The notes under the pieces were generated by a model that saw only the letters and a list, made by a program, of their open reading frames with translations, had not been told where the DNA came from and did no database searches. DNA of 64,000 nt from an uncultured Bacteroidia bacterium. Lineage in GTDB: Bacteria > Bacteroidota > Bacteroidia > Bacteroidales > UBA932. Each line of letters opens with the position of its first letter. Within the stretch, counting starts at the first letter, position 1. The stretch is taken from the NCBI GenBank assembly GCA_902785575.1, contig CACZZF010000012.1, positions 62,001 to 126,000 on the forward strand. Reading direction: 5' to 3'. Both the position numbers and the translations under genes were made by a program. Positions 42,254 through 51,099 of the stretch are shown one piece after another.

Positions 42254-43378
42254 CTATTTGTTCTTTTCCAAAAACCTCATTAAGCCGTCCCTATGAGCGT
42301 CACATCCCACATAATCAAGGAACAAATCACCTTTCTTTTTTGACAAGAAAGGTTTGATGAGACCTATACGGGACAGCCTGCGAGCCAGCTTATCCGGAAG
42401 AGCAAAAGCGCCCCTATAGACGAAACCCTGCCTATCAAGGAAGGCATTATATTCATTCTCAAGAGCTTCCGTGTCAGCGATAACACTGTTAAGCTCGCTG
42501 ATATGAGAGAGGAAAGCATTGGAGGATTCCTCATCCATAACACGAGGCCCAGGTTGCTCCAGGCATTGGGAGAAAGGTATCAATTTGAAGCCGACCTCAG
42601 TTTCTTCCGCAAGATCGAGTTCCACCATAACGCCCTTGTGCCATGAATCGCATTCAGGCTTAAAAGGCTCGAAACAGAAGTTTCCAATCCCATAGAAAAC
42701 AGGCTTTCCTGAATATACCTCATATCCGGAGCAGCAGTGCTGATGATGATTGATGACCGCGTCAGCACCGACATCGACAAAGGTCCTATAAGTACGAACC
42801 ATCCTGGGGGAAGGATATTCACAGCGCTCATATCCGCCATGAACGATAACCACCACATAGTCAGCTTGTCCCCGGGCCATACGGATCTGACTGACTTGCG
42901 TCATAGGGTCCAGTTCAGCCGCGCCTGGCGTATTCTTTCCAGCTATAGAGAATTCCCTCTCGCAGCAATTGATGATAGCCAAGGTCTTTCCACCGATGTC
43001 TTTGAAAAGAATCCTCGAAGCTTCCTGCCTGTCTTTCCCAACCCCAACGTGATCTATTGCCCGGGCATCAAGAAGAGACAAGGTCTCGAAAATTCCCTCC
43101 GGGCCAAAATCATTGATATGGTTATTGGCGAGGGTAACACAATCGAAACCGGCATATTTCAAAGCGTCAAGAGCCTTGACTTCACATTTCAAAGCTGGTC
43201 CGACTTTACTGATCGGTTCCAGCGCTCCAGTGACAGGACACTCAAGATTGACCACAGAATAATCAACCTTCCCAGTAATCTCCTTGATATCAGAGAAAAC
43301 CGACTCAAAATCGCCTTTCCCTAAACTCTCTTTAACTTTACCTGACGGGTAGAAGTCCCCTGCTACTAATACTCTCAT
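42254..43378 (-). CDS. CapA family (poly-gamma-glutamate/PGA_cap) protein
   Basis: This 374-aa protein is of the CapA/PgsA PGA_cap family, metallophosphatase-like proteins known from poly-gamma-glutamate capsule and other polymer loci. Motifs: MRVLVAGDFYPSG (metal Asp), DYSVVNLECPVTG (Asn-Leu-Glu), TLANNHINDFGPEG (NNH near residue 96) and VVIVHGGYERCEYPS (HG). INHHQHCCSGYEVYSGKPVFYGIGNF (about residue 215) gives the last His set. Most family members carry an N-terminal membrane anchor, which is absent here, so it may be cytosolic. It overlaps the GT4 gene by 4 bp. Its presence beside two ATP-grasp genes suggests amino acid ligation to the polymer. Confidence 0.87.
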   Translation of the reverse strand: MRVLVAGDFYPSGKVKESLGKGDFESVFSDIKEITGKVDYSVVNLECPVTGALEPISKVGPALKCEVKALDALKYAGFDCVTLANNHINDFGPEGIFETLSLLDARAIDHVGVGKDRQEASRILFKDIGGKTLAIINCCEREFSIAGKNTPGAAELDPMTQVSQIRMARGQADYVVVIVHGGYERCEYPSPRMVRTYRTFVDVGADAVINHHQHCCSGYEVYSGKPVFYGIGNFCFEPFKPECDSWHKGVMVELDLAEETEVGFKLIPFSQCLEQPGPRVMDEESSNAFLSHISELNSVIADTEALENEYNAFLDRQGFVYRGAFALPDKLARRLSRIGLIKPFLSKKKGDLFLDYVGCDAHRDGLMRFLEKNK

Positions 43379-44571
43379 TTCCCTAAACTATTAAGAAAAC
43401 CGAGGAGAGGATCTCCCCAAATGGAATAATCAAAACTGCCATGACATAGAGCCCTTGCCCCTTCGGAAACCTTTTTTCTCTCTTCCTGATTCATGAATAC
43501 CCGGACAATCGCCCGGGCCAAGGCATCATTGTCCTCCAAGTCAATGATATATGCGGATTTGCCATCCTCAAGCCAATTCATAGCCTCACCAAACCGAGTG
43601 ATAATCACAGGTTTCCCGGCAGCAAGATATTCCCCGAGTTTGGTCGAGAAACCGTAACGGTTCTGCAGAGTCGGATACTTGTTGATAATAGTAAGAGTGG
43701 CTCCAGACAGATATTCGCTCAACTTACAGTCATTAAGATAGCCTGTGAATATGACCTTACCGTCAAGGTCATATTGATTTATCAAACGGATAATCTCATC
43801 TTTGTGAGGAGATTCCTCAACAGAGCCTGATAATACAAACTTGACCGGGAATGGTATGCCTCTACACGCCTTTCCAAAGGCCTCGATCATTCCAAGGATT
43901 CCGTCCTTTTGCTCGAAAAGGGTTCCTGAATGGAAAATGTACGGGACCTCTTGATCCATGCTCTTGTCAGGAAGATTAAACTCCTCATAATCGACCAAGA
44001 TGGGGACCTTGATATGTTTACAATCCGGTCTTGTCCATTTTTTCGCGAGTTCCAGGAGCGGGTCGGAGATACTTATGACCCCGTCAAGAAGAGGAAACTG
44101 CTCATTAAGAACGCGTTTCCGCATGTGAGCCGTTTCTTCGGTCTCCACGGAAGTTCCATATGGTATCTCGCATAAATCCCTTACACAGAACGCCCCCACG
44201 CTTTTGGCCGCATTCATGAATCTCAACATCAGATCCAACTGCTGCCCCATGTACAGGAAGAGCACATCTCCCTTATGGAGATTCTTCCTCAAGTATCTTT
44301 TAGTCAACTTGGCATCAAGCCAATTAAAGAACTTACGGGTGACATAATGGTTCCCTTTATATGGCGATCCTCCGATATAGCGGTATGGAACACCCTGGAA
44401 AACACCTTTGGAGGCAGTATTTCGCGCCTTGCCCCGCTTTTCCGTCCTCCTAAACAGAACCACCTCACAATCAATTCCTACGGATAACATCGCCCGGGCA
44501 TAGCATCTCACCCTCTTTGTCCCGGCCATCCCATTAGGATAAGGCTCTGGCGCAACGATTATCAGTCTCAT
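43375..44571 (-). CDS. Glycosyltransferase family 4
   Basis: This 398-aa retaining GT-B glycosyltransferase of family 4 has an N-terminal domain beginning MRLIIVAPEPYPNGMAGTKR, with DVLFLYMGQQLDLMLRF near residue 95. The C-terminal donor domain includes YIFHSGTLFEQKDGILGMIEAF (about 205-226), KVIFTGYLNDCKLSEYLSGA and the EX7E-like stretch NRYGFSTKLGEYLAAGKPVIIT (about 305-326). It ends 4 bp into the CapA-like gene and starts 4 bp into the flippase gene. Donor sugar not assignable. Confidence 0.9.
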   Translation of the reverse strand: MRLIIVAPEPYPNGMAGTKRVRCYARAMLSVGIDCEVVLFRRTEKRGKARNTASKGVFQGVPYRYIGGSPYKGNHYVTRKFFNWLDAKLTKRYLRKNLHKGDVLFLYMGQQLDLMLRFMNAAKSVGAFCVRDLCEIPYGTSVETEETAHMRKRVLNEQFPLLDGVISISDPLLELAKKWTRPDCKHIKVPILVDYEEFNLPDKSMDQEVPYIFHSGTLFEQKDGILGMIEAFGKACRGIPFPVKFVLSGSVEESPHKDEIIRLINQYDLDGKVIFTGYLNDCKLSEYLSGATLTIINKYPTLQNRYGFSTKLGEYLAAGKPVIITRFGEAMNWLEDGKSAYIIDLEDNDALARAIVRVFMNQEERKKVSEGARALCHGSFDYSIWGDPLLGFLNSLGK

Positions 44572-46109
44572 TTACCAGCCCTCCTAATGATTTTATAGAA
44601 TATCTCCTCTATAAATGTGCGTTCACCTTTCGTAAGAGCATAAACGTATGATAACGAGCCTATTACCAAGGTCGTAGCAACTGTGACAGCGACAAGTCTG
44701 AGGAAACCTGACGGCATGATGGCACGGACTACGTAACCGGTGACAAAGGCGAATACCGCGACCAACGCCAACCTGAATAATACGGCTTTGCAGAAATCCC
44801 AGACCGGGAAACCCTCCTGCCGCTTGCAGATGAGAAGAGTAAAAACATCAACAAAGATCTGCATGACTAAAAAGGTGATATATGACGTCTCCGGAGAGCA
44901 TCCGAACGCATAAGCGACCCAGACAGCAATGAAAGCGATAACATTCATCAGACCTGTCATGATGCAGAAATACTTGATCTTCCCGGAGGATATGATCAAT
45001 TGCCTTGGCGTATTCATACCTATATCAACCAGGATACATATCAAGGAAATTCTCACGAACGTTGACGTGTATTCAGGGACATCTTTTAGCCAAAGTTCCA
45101 GAAGATAATCGCACTCGAGGATGATTGGTGTCACGATAAGCAGAAGAAGCAGGAAGGATATCTTGACGCCCTTATGGACAAGATCAAAAGCATATTTCCT
45201 GTCCCCTTCCGCATATGATTTCGTGAGACGCGGATTAAGGGCATGCAAGAAGTTCACCGCAAAAGGACGTACAGTTCCTTCCACCTGTGTGGTCACTCCC
45301 CTGGCGGCGTTGACAAGGACACCGAAGTACTTGTTTACCAGCAGGTTGGTACCACTGCTGGCCATCACACCAAATCCAGAGCTGAAGAAGTTCCAGCCCA
45401 CGAAACCTGACATCTCTTTAATGATGCCTTTGTCAATAACAATACGTCCCCTACTCTCGTCGAAGTGCCGTTTACAATAAACCCCGTAAGTAAGGCGCAC
45501 AAGGATAGCGATGGCGAGCATCAGCACTGAATAGGTCTTGAGCTTGTCGAATGAAGAATACATCAACAAGATGGCCACGGAGAGTTTCAGGAGAGCCTCC
45601 AGAATGCTGATATAAGCGTATGCTGACATCTTCTCATGCGCCACTATCATGGAGTTATAAGGGACGCTGAGCAAAGTTACGCACAGGATACCGAAAGAGC
45701 AGTGTAGAACCCAATGGGCAGCCCCGAGCCGGTCCGGAGGAATACTCATGTGACTATTGAGCCACCAGAGACCAGCTGTCTCCACAATCAAGCCGACCAC
45801 GACGCACATGAGCAACTGTATTATCACGCTAGCCGAAAAAACACGGTGAGTCTTATCCGGATCACCCTCTCCAAGAGAGTAGGTCAAGAACCGAGTGATA
45901 GCATTAGACACCGAGCCGGTCAAAACAGCACAAAAAGCGACTACACCACCTACCGCATTGAAAACTCCATAGTCGTGCTGTCCGAGAGCGGAAAGGATAA
46001 TTCTTGATGTGAAAAGCCCGATGAACATCAACAAAAGCATACGAATGAAGAGGAAGACGGTATTACCCGCGATCCTTTTGTTCTTCTCGTAGTTTGATGA
46101 ATCGTTCAT
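44568..46109 (-). CDS. Polysaccharide flippase (Wzx/MATE-like)
   Basis: This 513-aa inner-membrane protein with about 12-14 helices is in the polysaccharide flippase (MOP superfamily) group that moves undecaprenyl-linked repeat units. N-terminal: TVFLFIRMLLLMFIGLFTSRIIL then ALGQHDYGVFNAVGGVVAF (about residues 42-60), a typical flippase block. The cytosolic loops are basic. It is 21 nt behind the epimerase gene and coupled to the GT4 gene. No Wzy-type polymerase gene is found in this cluster, in contrast to cluster 2. Confidence 0.9.
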   Translation of the reverse strand: MNDSSNYEKNKRIAGNTVFLFIRMLLLMFIGLFTSRIILSALGQHDYGVFNAVGGVVAFCAVLTGSVSNAITRFLTYSLGEGDPDKTHRVFSASVIIQLLMCVVVGLIVETAGLWWLNSHMSIPPDRLGAAHWVLHCSFGILCVTLLSVPYNSMIVAHEKMSAYAYISILEALLKLSVAILLMYSSFDKLKTYSVLMLAIAILVRLTYGVYCKRHFDESRGRIVIDKGIIKEMSGFVGWNFFSSGFGVMASSGTNLLVNKYFGVLVNAARGVTTQVEGTVRPFAVNFLHALNPRLTKSYAEGDRKYAFDLVHKGVKISFLLLLLIVTPIILECDYLLELWLKDVPEYTSTFVRISLICILVDIGMNTPRQLIISSGKIKYFCIMTGLMNVIAFIAVWVAYAFGCSPETSYITFLVMQIFVDVFTLLICKRQEGFPVWDFCKAVLFRLALVAVFAFVTGYVVRAIMPSGFLRLVAVTVATTLVIGSLSYVYALTKGERTFIEEIFYKIIRRAGK

Positions 46110-46130
46110 GCTATTGGAAACTTCTGATTA

Positions 46131-47231
46131 TCAACGCAAAGGGTTCTTCTCAGACTTGAACCACGCGATAAACTGTCCGATTCCCTCATGAAGGGTTGTG
46201 GAGGGATGATAACCAAGACGGGTCTCGAGTTTGGAACAATCGGCGTAGGTCTGGTAGACATCCCCAGCCTGCATCGGAAGGAATACCTTCTTCGCTTCTG
46301 TTCCCAACGCGGTCTCGATCTCCGAGATGAAATCCATAAGCTTAACAGGGTTTGAGCAACCGATATTGTAGACCTCAAACGGCACGGATCCTTCGCTTCG
46401 CATAGAACCTTCGCTTCGCATAGATCCTTCGCTTCGCTCAGGATGACAGGATGGGCAGGCCTCAGTATGACAGGAGGGAGGGTTGTCAATTACTCGGATG
46501 GTGCCTTCAACGATATCGTCGACATAGGTGAAATCCCGGATCATGTCACCACCGTTGAACACCTTTATCGGCTCTCCGTTGGAGATGGCCGTGGCGAAGA
46601 GCATCGGAGACATGTCCGGACGTCCCCACGGGCCATAGACAGTGAAGAATCGAAGACCTGTGGCCGGGATCCCGTAAAGCTTTGAATACGAGTGGGCCAT
46701 AAGCTCATTTGACTTCTTGGTCGCGCCATACAGGCTAACCTGGGAATCAGCCTTGTCCTCCTCGTTGAAAGGCACCTTTGTGTTCAAGCCATATACCGAG
46801 CTTGAAGAAGCGAAAACCAGATGCTTGACAGGATGGTTCCGGCAAGCCTCAAGGATATTCAGGAAACCTTCCAGGTTGCTATGAAGATAAGCGTAAGGAT
46901 TTGTGATAGAATACCTTACGCCAGCCTGTGCCGCAAGGTTCACCACCACATCGAATCCTTCTTCCGCAAATAGTTTGTCAAGAGCCGCCTTATCGCATAA
47001 GTCACCCTTGACGAAACGGACAGAAGGCCAATTCGCGCTGTATTTCACCTCGCCATCAGCGTAGGGTCCCTCAAAACCGTTCTCCTTAAGACGACCATAT
47101 TTCAGCCGGACGTCATAATAATCATTGATATTATCGAATCCGACGACTTCGTCTCCCCTGCTTGCCAATCTCGCGAGAAGATTGGCGCCTATGAACCCGG
47201 CCGCGCCGGTCAAAAAAACCTTCATTCCCAA
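46131..47231 (-). CDS. UDP-glucuronate 4-epimerase-like NAD-dependent epimerase, with in-frame repeat insertion
   Basis: This 366-aa extended SDR is of the nucleotide-sugar epimerase kind (UDP-glucuronate to UDP-galacturonate, CapI-like). GAAGFIGANLLARLA (residues 9-23) is the NAD motif, FDNINDYYDVRLK fits the family, and the catalytic SSSVYG and YGATKKSNE (about residues 142 and 168; YxxxK) are intact. GRPDMSPMLFATAI matches the active-site helix. About 33 extra residues near residues 255-285 (ending RSEGSMRSEGSVPFEVYN) are encoded by a tandem of the dispersed repeat and keep the frame. The true start may be the second Met (MKVFLTGAAG). It directly follows purC with no gap. Confidence 0.9.
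   Translation of the reverse strand: MGMKVFLTGAAGFIGANLLARLASRGDEVVGFDNINDYYDVRLKYGRLKENGFEGPYADGEVKYSANWPSVRFVKGDLCDKAALDKLFAEEGFDVVVNLAAQAGVRYSITNPYAYLHSNLEGFLNILEACRNHPVKHLVFASSSSVYGLNTKVPFNEEDKADSQVSLYGATKKSNELMAHSYSKLYGIPATGLRFFTVYGPWGRPDMSPMLFATAISNGEPIKVFNGGDMIRDFTYVDDIVEGTIRVIDNPPSCHTEACPSCHPERSEGSMRSEGSMRSEGSVPFEVYNIGCSNPVKLMDFISEIETALGTEAKKVFLPMQAGDVYQTYADCSKLETRLGYHPSTTLHEGIGQFIAWFKSEKNPLR
46384..46486. repeat. Palindromic repeat inserted in frame in the epimerase gene
   Basis: An 18-bp unit (GATCCTTCGCTTCGCATA) is repeated at 46388-46405, 46406-46423 and 46424-46441 (with small changes), then AGGATGACA, and a diverged return half to about 46486. 18 bp is six codons, so the frame is preserved. 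The minus strand reads CHPERSEGSMRSEGS, a peptide known from in-frame copies of this kind of repeat. Confidence 0.85.
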
Positions 47232-48173
47232 TTATTTAACACTTTCAATCCAGGAGCGCACATTCGCCTCCATAGAGGTCCCTGAATATTCAACCTTCTC
47301 GAACTTCTCGCCCGTGATGTGCTCGTAAAGCTCAATATAACGGTCGGTGATACCAGCCACGACCTCGGGAGTCATCTCGGGAACCTTCTGGCCTTTCTGT
47401 CCCTGGAAGCCATTGGCCATCAGCCACTCACGCACGAACTCCTTGGAAAGTTGGCGCTGCCTCTCCCCTTTGGCGAGACGATCCTCATAACCCTCGGCAT
47501 AGAAATACCTCGAAGAATCGGGGGTATGGACCTCATCCATCAGGTAAATCTCACCGTTCCTCTTTCCGAACTCGTACTTGGTGTCCACAAGGATAAGACC
47601 CTGCTTCGCCGCTATCTCAGTACCCCTCTGGAATATCGCCCTGGTATACTCCTCCAGATTCTCGTAATCTTCCTTTCCGACCAGGCCGGAGGCTATGATC
47701 TCCTCTTTTGAGATATCCTCGTCATGACCTTCCGCGGCTTTTGTCGTGGGTGTTATGATAGGCTCCGGAAACTTCTGGTTCTCAACCATTCCCTCAGGTA
47801 GAGGAACTCCGCAAAGAGTCCTCTTCCCGGCCTTGTACTCGCGCCACGCATGGCCGGCGAGGTAGCCCCTTATAACCATCTCAACCTTGAAAGGCTCGCA
47901 TTTGTATCCAACGGTGACAGCCGGGTCAGGAACAGCGACCTTCCAATTAGGAAGGATATCCGAAGTGGCGTCCAGGAACTTGGCGGCGATCCGGTTCAGC
48001 ACCTGTCCCTTGTAAGGGATGCCCTCAGGGAGGACAACATCAAAAGCCGAGATCCTGTCGGTGACCACCATGGCGAGATATTTACCGTCAATATCGTAAA
48101 CATCACGAACCTTTCCTACATACTTGCCAACCTGTCCCGGGAGGTTGAAGCCCGTTTCCACAATAGCTTTCAT
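47232..48173 (-). CDS. purC: Phosphoribosylaminoimidazole-succinocarboxamide synthase
   Basis: This 313-aa SAICAR synthase joins CAIR and aspartate with ATP in purine synthesis. Visible blocks: [36 protein letters not shown] (from residue 18), [22 protein letters not shown], the signature region [30 protein letters not shown] (about 205-235) and SKEFVREWL. The length is that of the longer eukaryote-like class used by Bacteroidota. It starts immediately after the recX stop and runs directly into the epimerase gene, so a core purine gene sits inside a polysaccharide transcript. Confidence 0.96.
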   Translation of the reverse strand: MKAIVETGFNLPGQVGKYVGKVRDVYDIDGKYLAMVVTDRISAFDVVLPEGIPYKGQVLNRIAAKFLDATSDILPNWKVAVPDPAVTVGYKCEPFKVEMVIRGYLAGHAWREYKAGKRTLCGVPLPEGMVENQKFPEPIITPTTKAAEGHDEDISKEEIIASGLVGKEDYENLEEYTRAIFQRGTEIAAKQGLILVDTKYEFGKRNGEIYLMDEVHTPDSSRYFYAEGYEDRLAKGERQRQLSKEFVREWLMANGFQGQKGQKVPEMTPEVVAGITDRYIELYEHITGEKFEKVEYSGTSMEANVRSWIESVK

Positions 48174-48656
48174 TTATTCTTGATAATTAATTATTTCCAT
48201 ATCTTTTAGCAGCTCCGCGACAACAGGGGCGAGCTGGTCATATTCGTATCCTCTGGTCAAACCGAACTTAAGGAGTTTGAACTTTATCTGAGGATCTCCA
48301 ATCAGGGTCCTGCACTTTGTCTCGAGTACAGAACGCATCCGGCGGTCAGCCTCCTCCTTGTCGATCTCTCCTAAAGCTCGCGCCACGACAGGCCTTGGTA
48401 TACCTTTACCCACAAGAGTATATGAGATTTTCGCCGGTCCCCATCCAGTCAACCTGGACTTCTCCCTGGCGAAAGCGGAGGCGTAACGCAGGTCATCAAC
48501 AAATCGGTCGGCAACTAGCGATTCAACAAGTTTCCCGGCCTGCTCCCGATCGCCTTCAAAAGCGGTCATGGCTTTCCTGAATACGTCCGAGGTGCAATAC
48601 TCCCTCTTTGAGCATTGTGCCTGCAGGCGATCCAAGACTTTAGAATAATCCTCCAT
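48174..48656 (-). CDS. recX: Regulatory protein RecX
   Basis: RecX (160 aa from ATG 48656, MEDYSKVLDRLQAQCSKREY) is a three-helix-repeat protein that modulates RecA filaments. The longer frame starting 40 codons upstream overlaps the patatin gene and has an atypical sequence, so I reject it. Family blocks are CSKREYCTSDVFRKAM, FVDDLRYASAFAREKSRLTGWGPAKI (about residues 50-75) and RALGEIDKEEADRRM. The C-terminal half is present and complete. It starts 1 nt after the patatin gene stop and ends exactly at the purC start. No recA is nearby. Confidence 0.9.
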   Translation of the reverse strand: MEDYSKVLDRLQAQCSKREYCTSDVFRKAMTAFEGDREQAGKLVESLVADRFVDDLRYASAFAREKSRLTGWGPAKISYTLVGKGIPRPVVARALGEIDKEEADRRMRSVLETKCRTLIGDPQIKFKLLKFGLTRGYEYDQLAPVVAELLKDMEIINYQE

Positions 48657-48657
48657 A

Positions 48658-51099
48658 TCAGAAATCGAATCCGAGGCTGACGTAGACTCCAGCTTTATGT
48701 GAGTAATCTGACCAATGGACATTGAAACCCAAAGGGCCGATGATGCTGTTGTACGTGTACTGCAAGCCGAAGCCATGATAGTCTTGAATCTCTTCCGCCC
48801 AATTCATAAAACCGTCCCACTCATTGGAGGACAGGGCGTAATTATAAATCGCGGTGAGATAGTTGTTGCGGTAGAGCTTGAATCGGAAATCCGCTCTTGC
48901 GACACCTAATACTTTAGGCATCGAGGCGGCGGAAGTTATGCCGATAAAAGGCATCTGCTGCTCAAGGTAACGTCCCGCAAGGCTTCCACCCATAGTGTTC
49001 GCGAACGGGATGGGAATGTCATCTCCGAAAAGCGCCCTCATATTCAGCGACGGGATAAATGCGAAGGAATCCCCACCATACACTTTCAACGCGTCGAAAT
49101 GAATCGCGTGGAAATTGTGCATCTTCTTAGGGAAAGATCCGAACATCCAGCTGTATGAGATCCCGACTGAATGCCCGCTGGAAGGCACATATCCATCATC
49201 CAATGAATCGTTCCTTCCATCAATGAAGAAAGACAAATGGCTGTTGCTCAACTGGTCCACATTATAATCCGAGAGATCCTTTTCAGAGAGGATGGAGCTG
49301 ATGTTGAAATAGTCATTCCGGAATCCTTCCTTCAGGAAGAACTTGGACCATTTTATGTTGGAAAGGTAAACCTCTTGCCTGAGGTTAGTGGAGTTGATCC
49401 TGAAGTTGTTGTCCCCAAGGCTGAAGGTATTCCTGTCCGTATAGCGGATGCTGGCAGCGGCATTCACAGTCATGCCTCTTTGAGCAACATAGGAATACAC
49501 CACACCGGCATACGGGTTCGACCCGATCTTACCGGTAAAATCCAAGGAAGCGCCGCGGAGCTTCTGTACTCCGACACCCAGATTGAACATGACGGCGACG
49601 ACCTCCTCAGTATCGAACCTCGCCCCGAAACCGACCTTGTTGATAGGTCCCTTCTTACAATTGAATTTCAAGCGGTAAGGCTGGTTATCACCGAGAAGCT
49701 CATAATTGACATAATCGAAAGAATTCGTGGCATAGATGGTCGCCACAGCATTCTCTATCTCTTCACTGCCGACATAGGTGCCAGCTTTCAAATTTATCTT
49801 GTTCTGAAGATAGGCGCTCTCCTTGTCACTAACCCCGACCACCTCGACTCCGGAGATCATGACCTTTCCGATACGGATGTCATCAGCGACCTGGTTATGG
49901 AGGGTCTTGACCCCTGGACCGACAATCCTCTTGATGGAATCCAAGGCCGCGGCCTGAGCCACCGCCGCTTCATAACCCCTGTTGATGATAACGTCGATAC
50001 TCTTTGTGTCGAAACTCATCATGGAATATTCATGGAGATCAGGGAAGATCGTCACATCCGGGATGTTGATGTTATTCTCGTAAGAAGAACGGCCCATCAT
50101 GTCAATTCCAGTGTCAAGGATGTCACCAAGATTGTTGATTTCCGAGTATGATTTGTAACCACTTGAGAGATTGACACCTATCACTATGTCGGCACCGCAT
50201 TTCTTGGCCAGGTCAGTCGGGAAGTTATTACGCATACCTCCGTCCACCAACACCATTCCATCTGTCTTCACGGGAGTGAACAAGCCAGGGATAGACATGG
50301 TCGAGCGCAACGCGGTATTGAGCTTCCCTTGAGTCCATATCTTAGCGGTTCCCCTTACCAGATCGGTGGCGACGCACAAGAACGGGATAGGAAGCTCTGT
50401 ATAAAAGTCTATATCATCCTGATAACCGACTGAAAGAGAGCTGAATAGGTTATTCACATTCTGCCCGTAGACCATTCCTGATGGAAGGCTGCCAAGCAGG
50501 TTGTCCCTGACGAGACCCGAAGCGTCGACATCGCCGTTAGCACCGAGACGGAGCTCATCCCCCTTATGGGGGTACTGGGTCTCATCTGATTTCTGTTTCA
50601 AGAATTCCTTCTTGTCGTAATAGAAAGGGAAAGACAGGGCATATTTCTCTTTGTACTTAATCGTGGAATATGACAGGTATTTTCTCGGAACCTTATCAGA
50701 CAGAGCCATATCCCAATCGATACTTCTAATCAGGGAATCAAGATGAGGAGCGTCATATCCAAGGGCATATATACCCCCGACAAGGCCTCCCATGCTAGTA
50801 CCCATCACGAGGTCGATGGGCATACCGATCGACTCCAGATAATTAATGACACCCACATGTGCCGCACCTTTCGCGCCTCCTCCAGACAGTACCAGAGCGA
50901 CAGTCGGACGATGCTTGACAATCCTTATGGAGTCCAGTCTATGTTTGATAACCCTAACCCTCAAGTCCCTGGCTTCCGAAGCGGCATCTATCACAGCGTG
51001 GCTCTGCTGCGCCATTCCAGTAAAGGAAGCCGCGATAAAAGCGAGAGCCGAAGCGAATATGACTCTGGAAAGACTACTCATTCTTATCATAGGTCTCAT
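48658..51099 (-). CDS. Outer-membrane patatin-like phospholipase with POTRA and beta-barrel
   Basis: This 813-aa exported protein has a signal peptide (about residues 1-30) and then a patatin domain (about 65-260) with the oxyanion loop GGGAKGAAH, the nucleophile elbow GTSMGG (GxSxG) and the catalytic LVDGGMRNNFP (DGG). A POTRA-like stretch follows (about 420-500) and a C-terminal Omp85-type barrel ends in VSLGFDF. This is the layout of the Bacteroidota and PlpD-type (type Vd) patatins, which show phospholipase activity. It could act at the outer membrane on lipids; substrate not fixed. It overlaps rlmN by 4 bp and is coupled to recX. Confidence 0.92.
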   Translation of the reverse strand: MRPMIRMSSLSRVIFASALAFIAASFTGMAQQSHAVIDAASEARDLRVRVIKHRLDSIRIVKHRPTVALVLSGGGAKGAAHVGVINYLESIGMPIDLVMGTSMGGLVGGIYALGYDAPHLDSLIRSIDWDMALSDKVPRKYLSYSTIKYKEKYALSFPFYYDKKEFLKQKSDETQYPHKGDELRLGANGDVDASGLVRDNLLGSLPSGMVYGQNVNNLFSSLSVGYQDDIDFYTELPIPFLCVATDLVRGTAKIWTQGKLNTALRSTMSIPGLFTPVKTDGMVLVDGGMRNNFPTDLAKKCGADIVIGVNLSSGYKSYSEINNLGDILDTGIDMMGRSSYENNINIPDVTIFPDLHEYSMMSFDTKSIDVIINRGYEAAVAQAAALDSIKRIVGPGVKTLHNQVADDIRIGKVMISGVEVVGVSDKESAYLQNKINLKAGTYVGSEEIENAVATIYATNSFDYVNYELLGDNQPYRLKFNCKKGPINKVGFGARFDTEEVVAVMFNLGVGVQKLRGASLDFTGKIGSNPYAGVVYSYVAQRGMTVNAAASIRYTDRNTFSLGDNNFRINSTNLRQEVYLSNIKWSKFFLKEGFRNDYFNISSILSEKDLSDYNVDQLSNSHLSFFIDGRNDSLDDGYVPSSGHSVGISYSWMFGSFPKKMHNFHAIHFDALKVYGGDSFAFIPSLNMRALFGDDIPIPFANTMGGSLAGRYLEQQMPFIGITSAASMPKVLGVARADFRFKLYRNNYLTAIYNYALSSNEWDGFMNWAEEIQDYHGFGLQYTYNSIIGPLGFNVHWSDYSHKAGVYVSLGFDF

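Noticed and set aside
46106-46489. 127-aa minus-strand frame over the epimerase end
   Set aside because: It is an alternate frame of the epimerase gene that reads the repeat (SEAKDL-type peptide); the epimerase frame has the conserved motifs.
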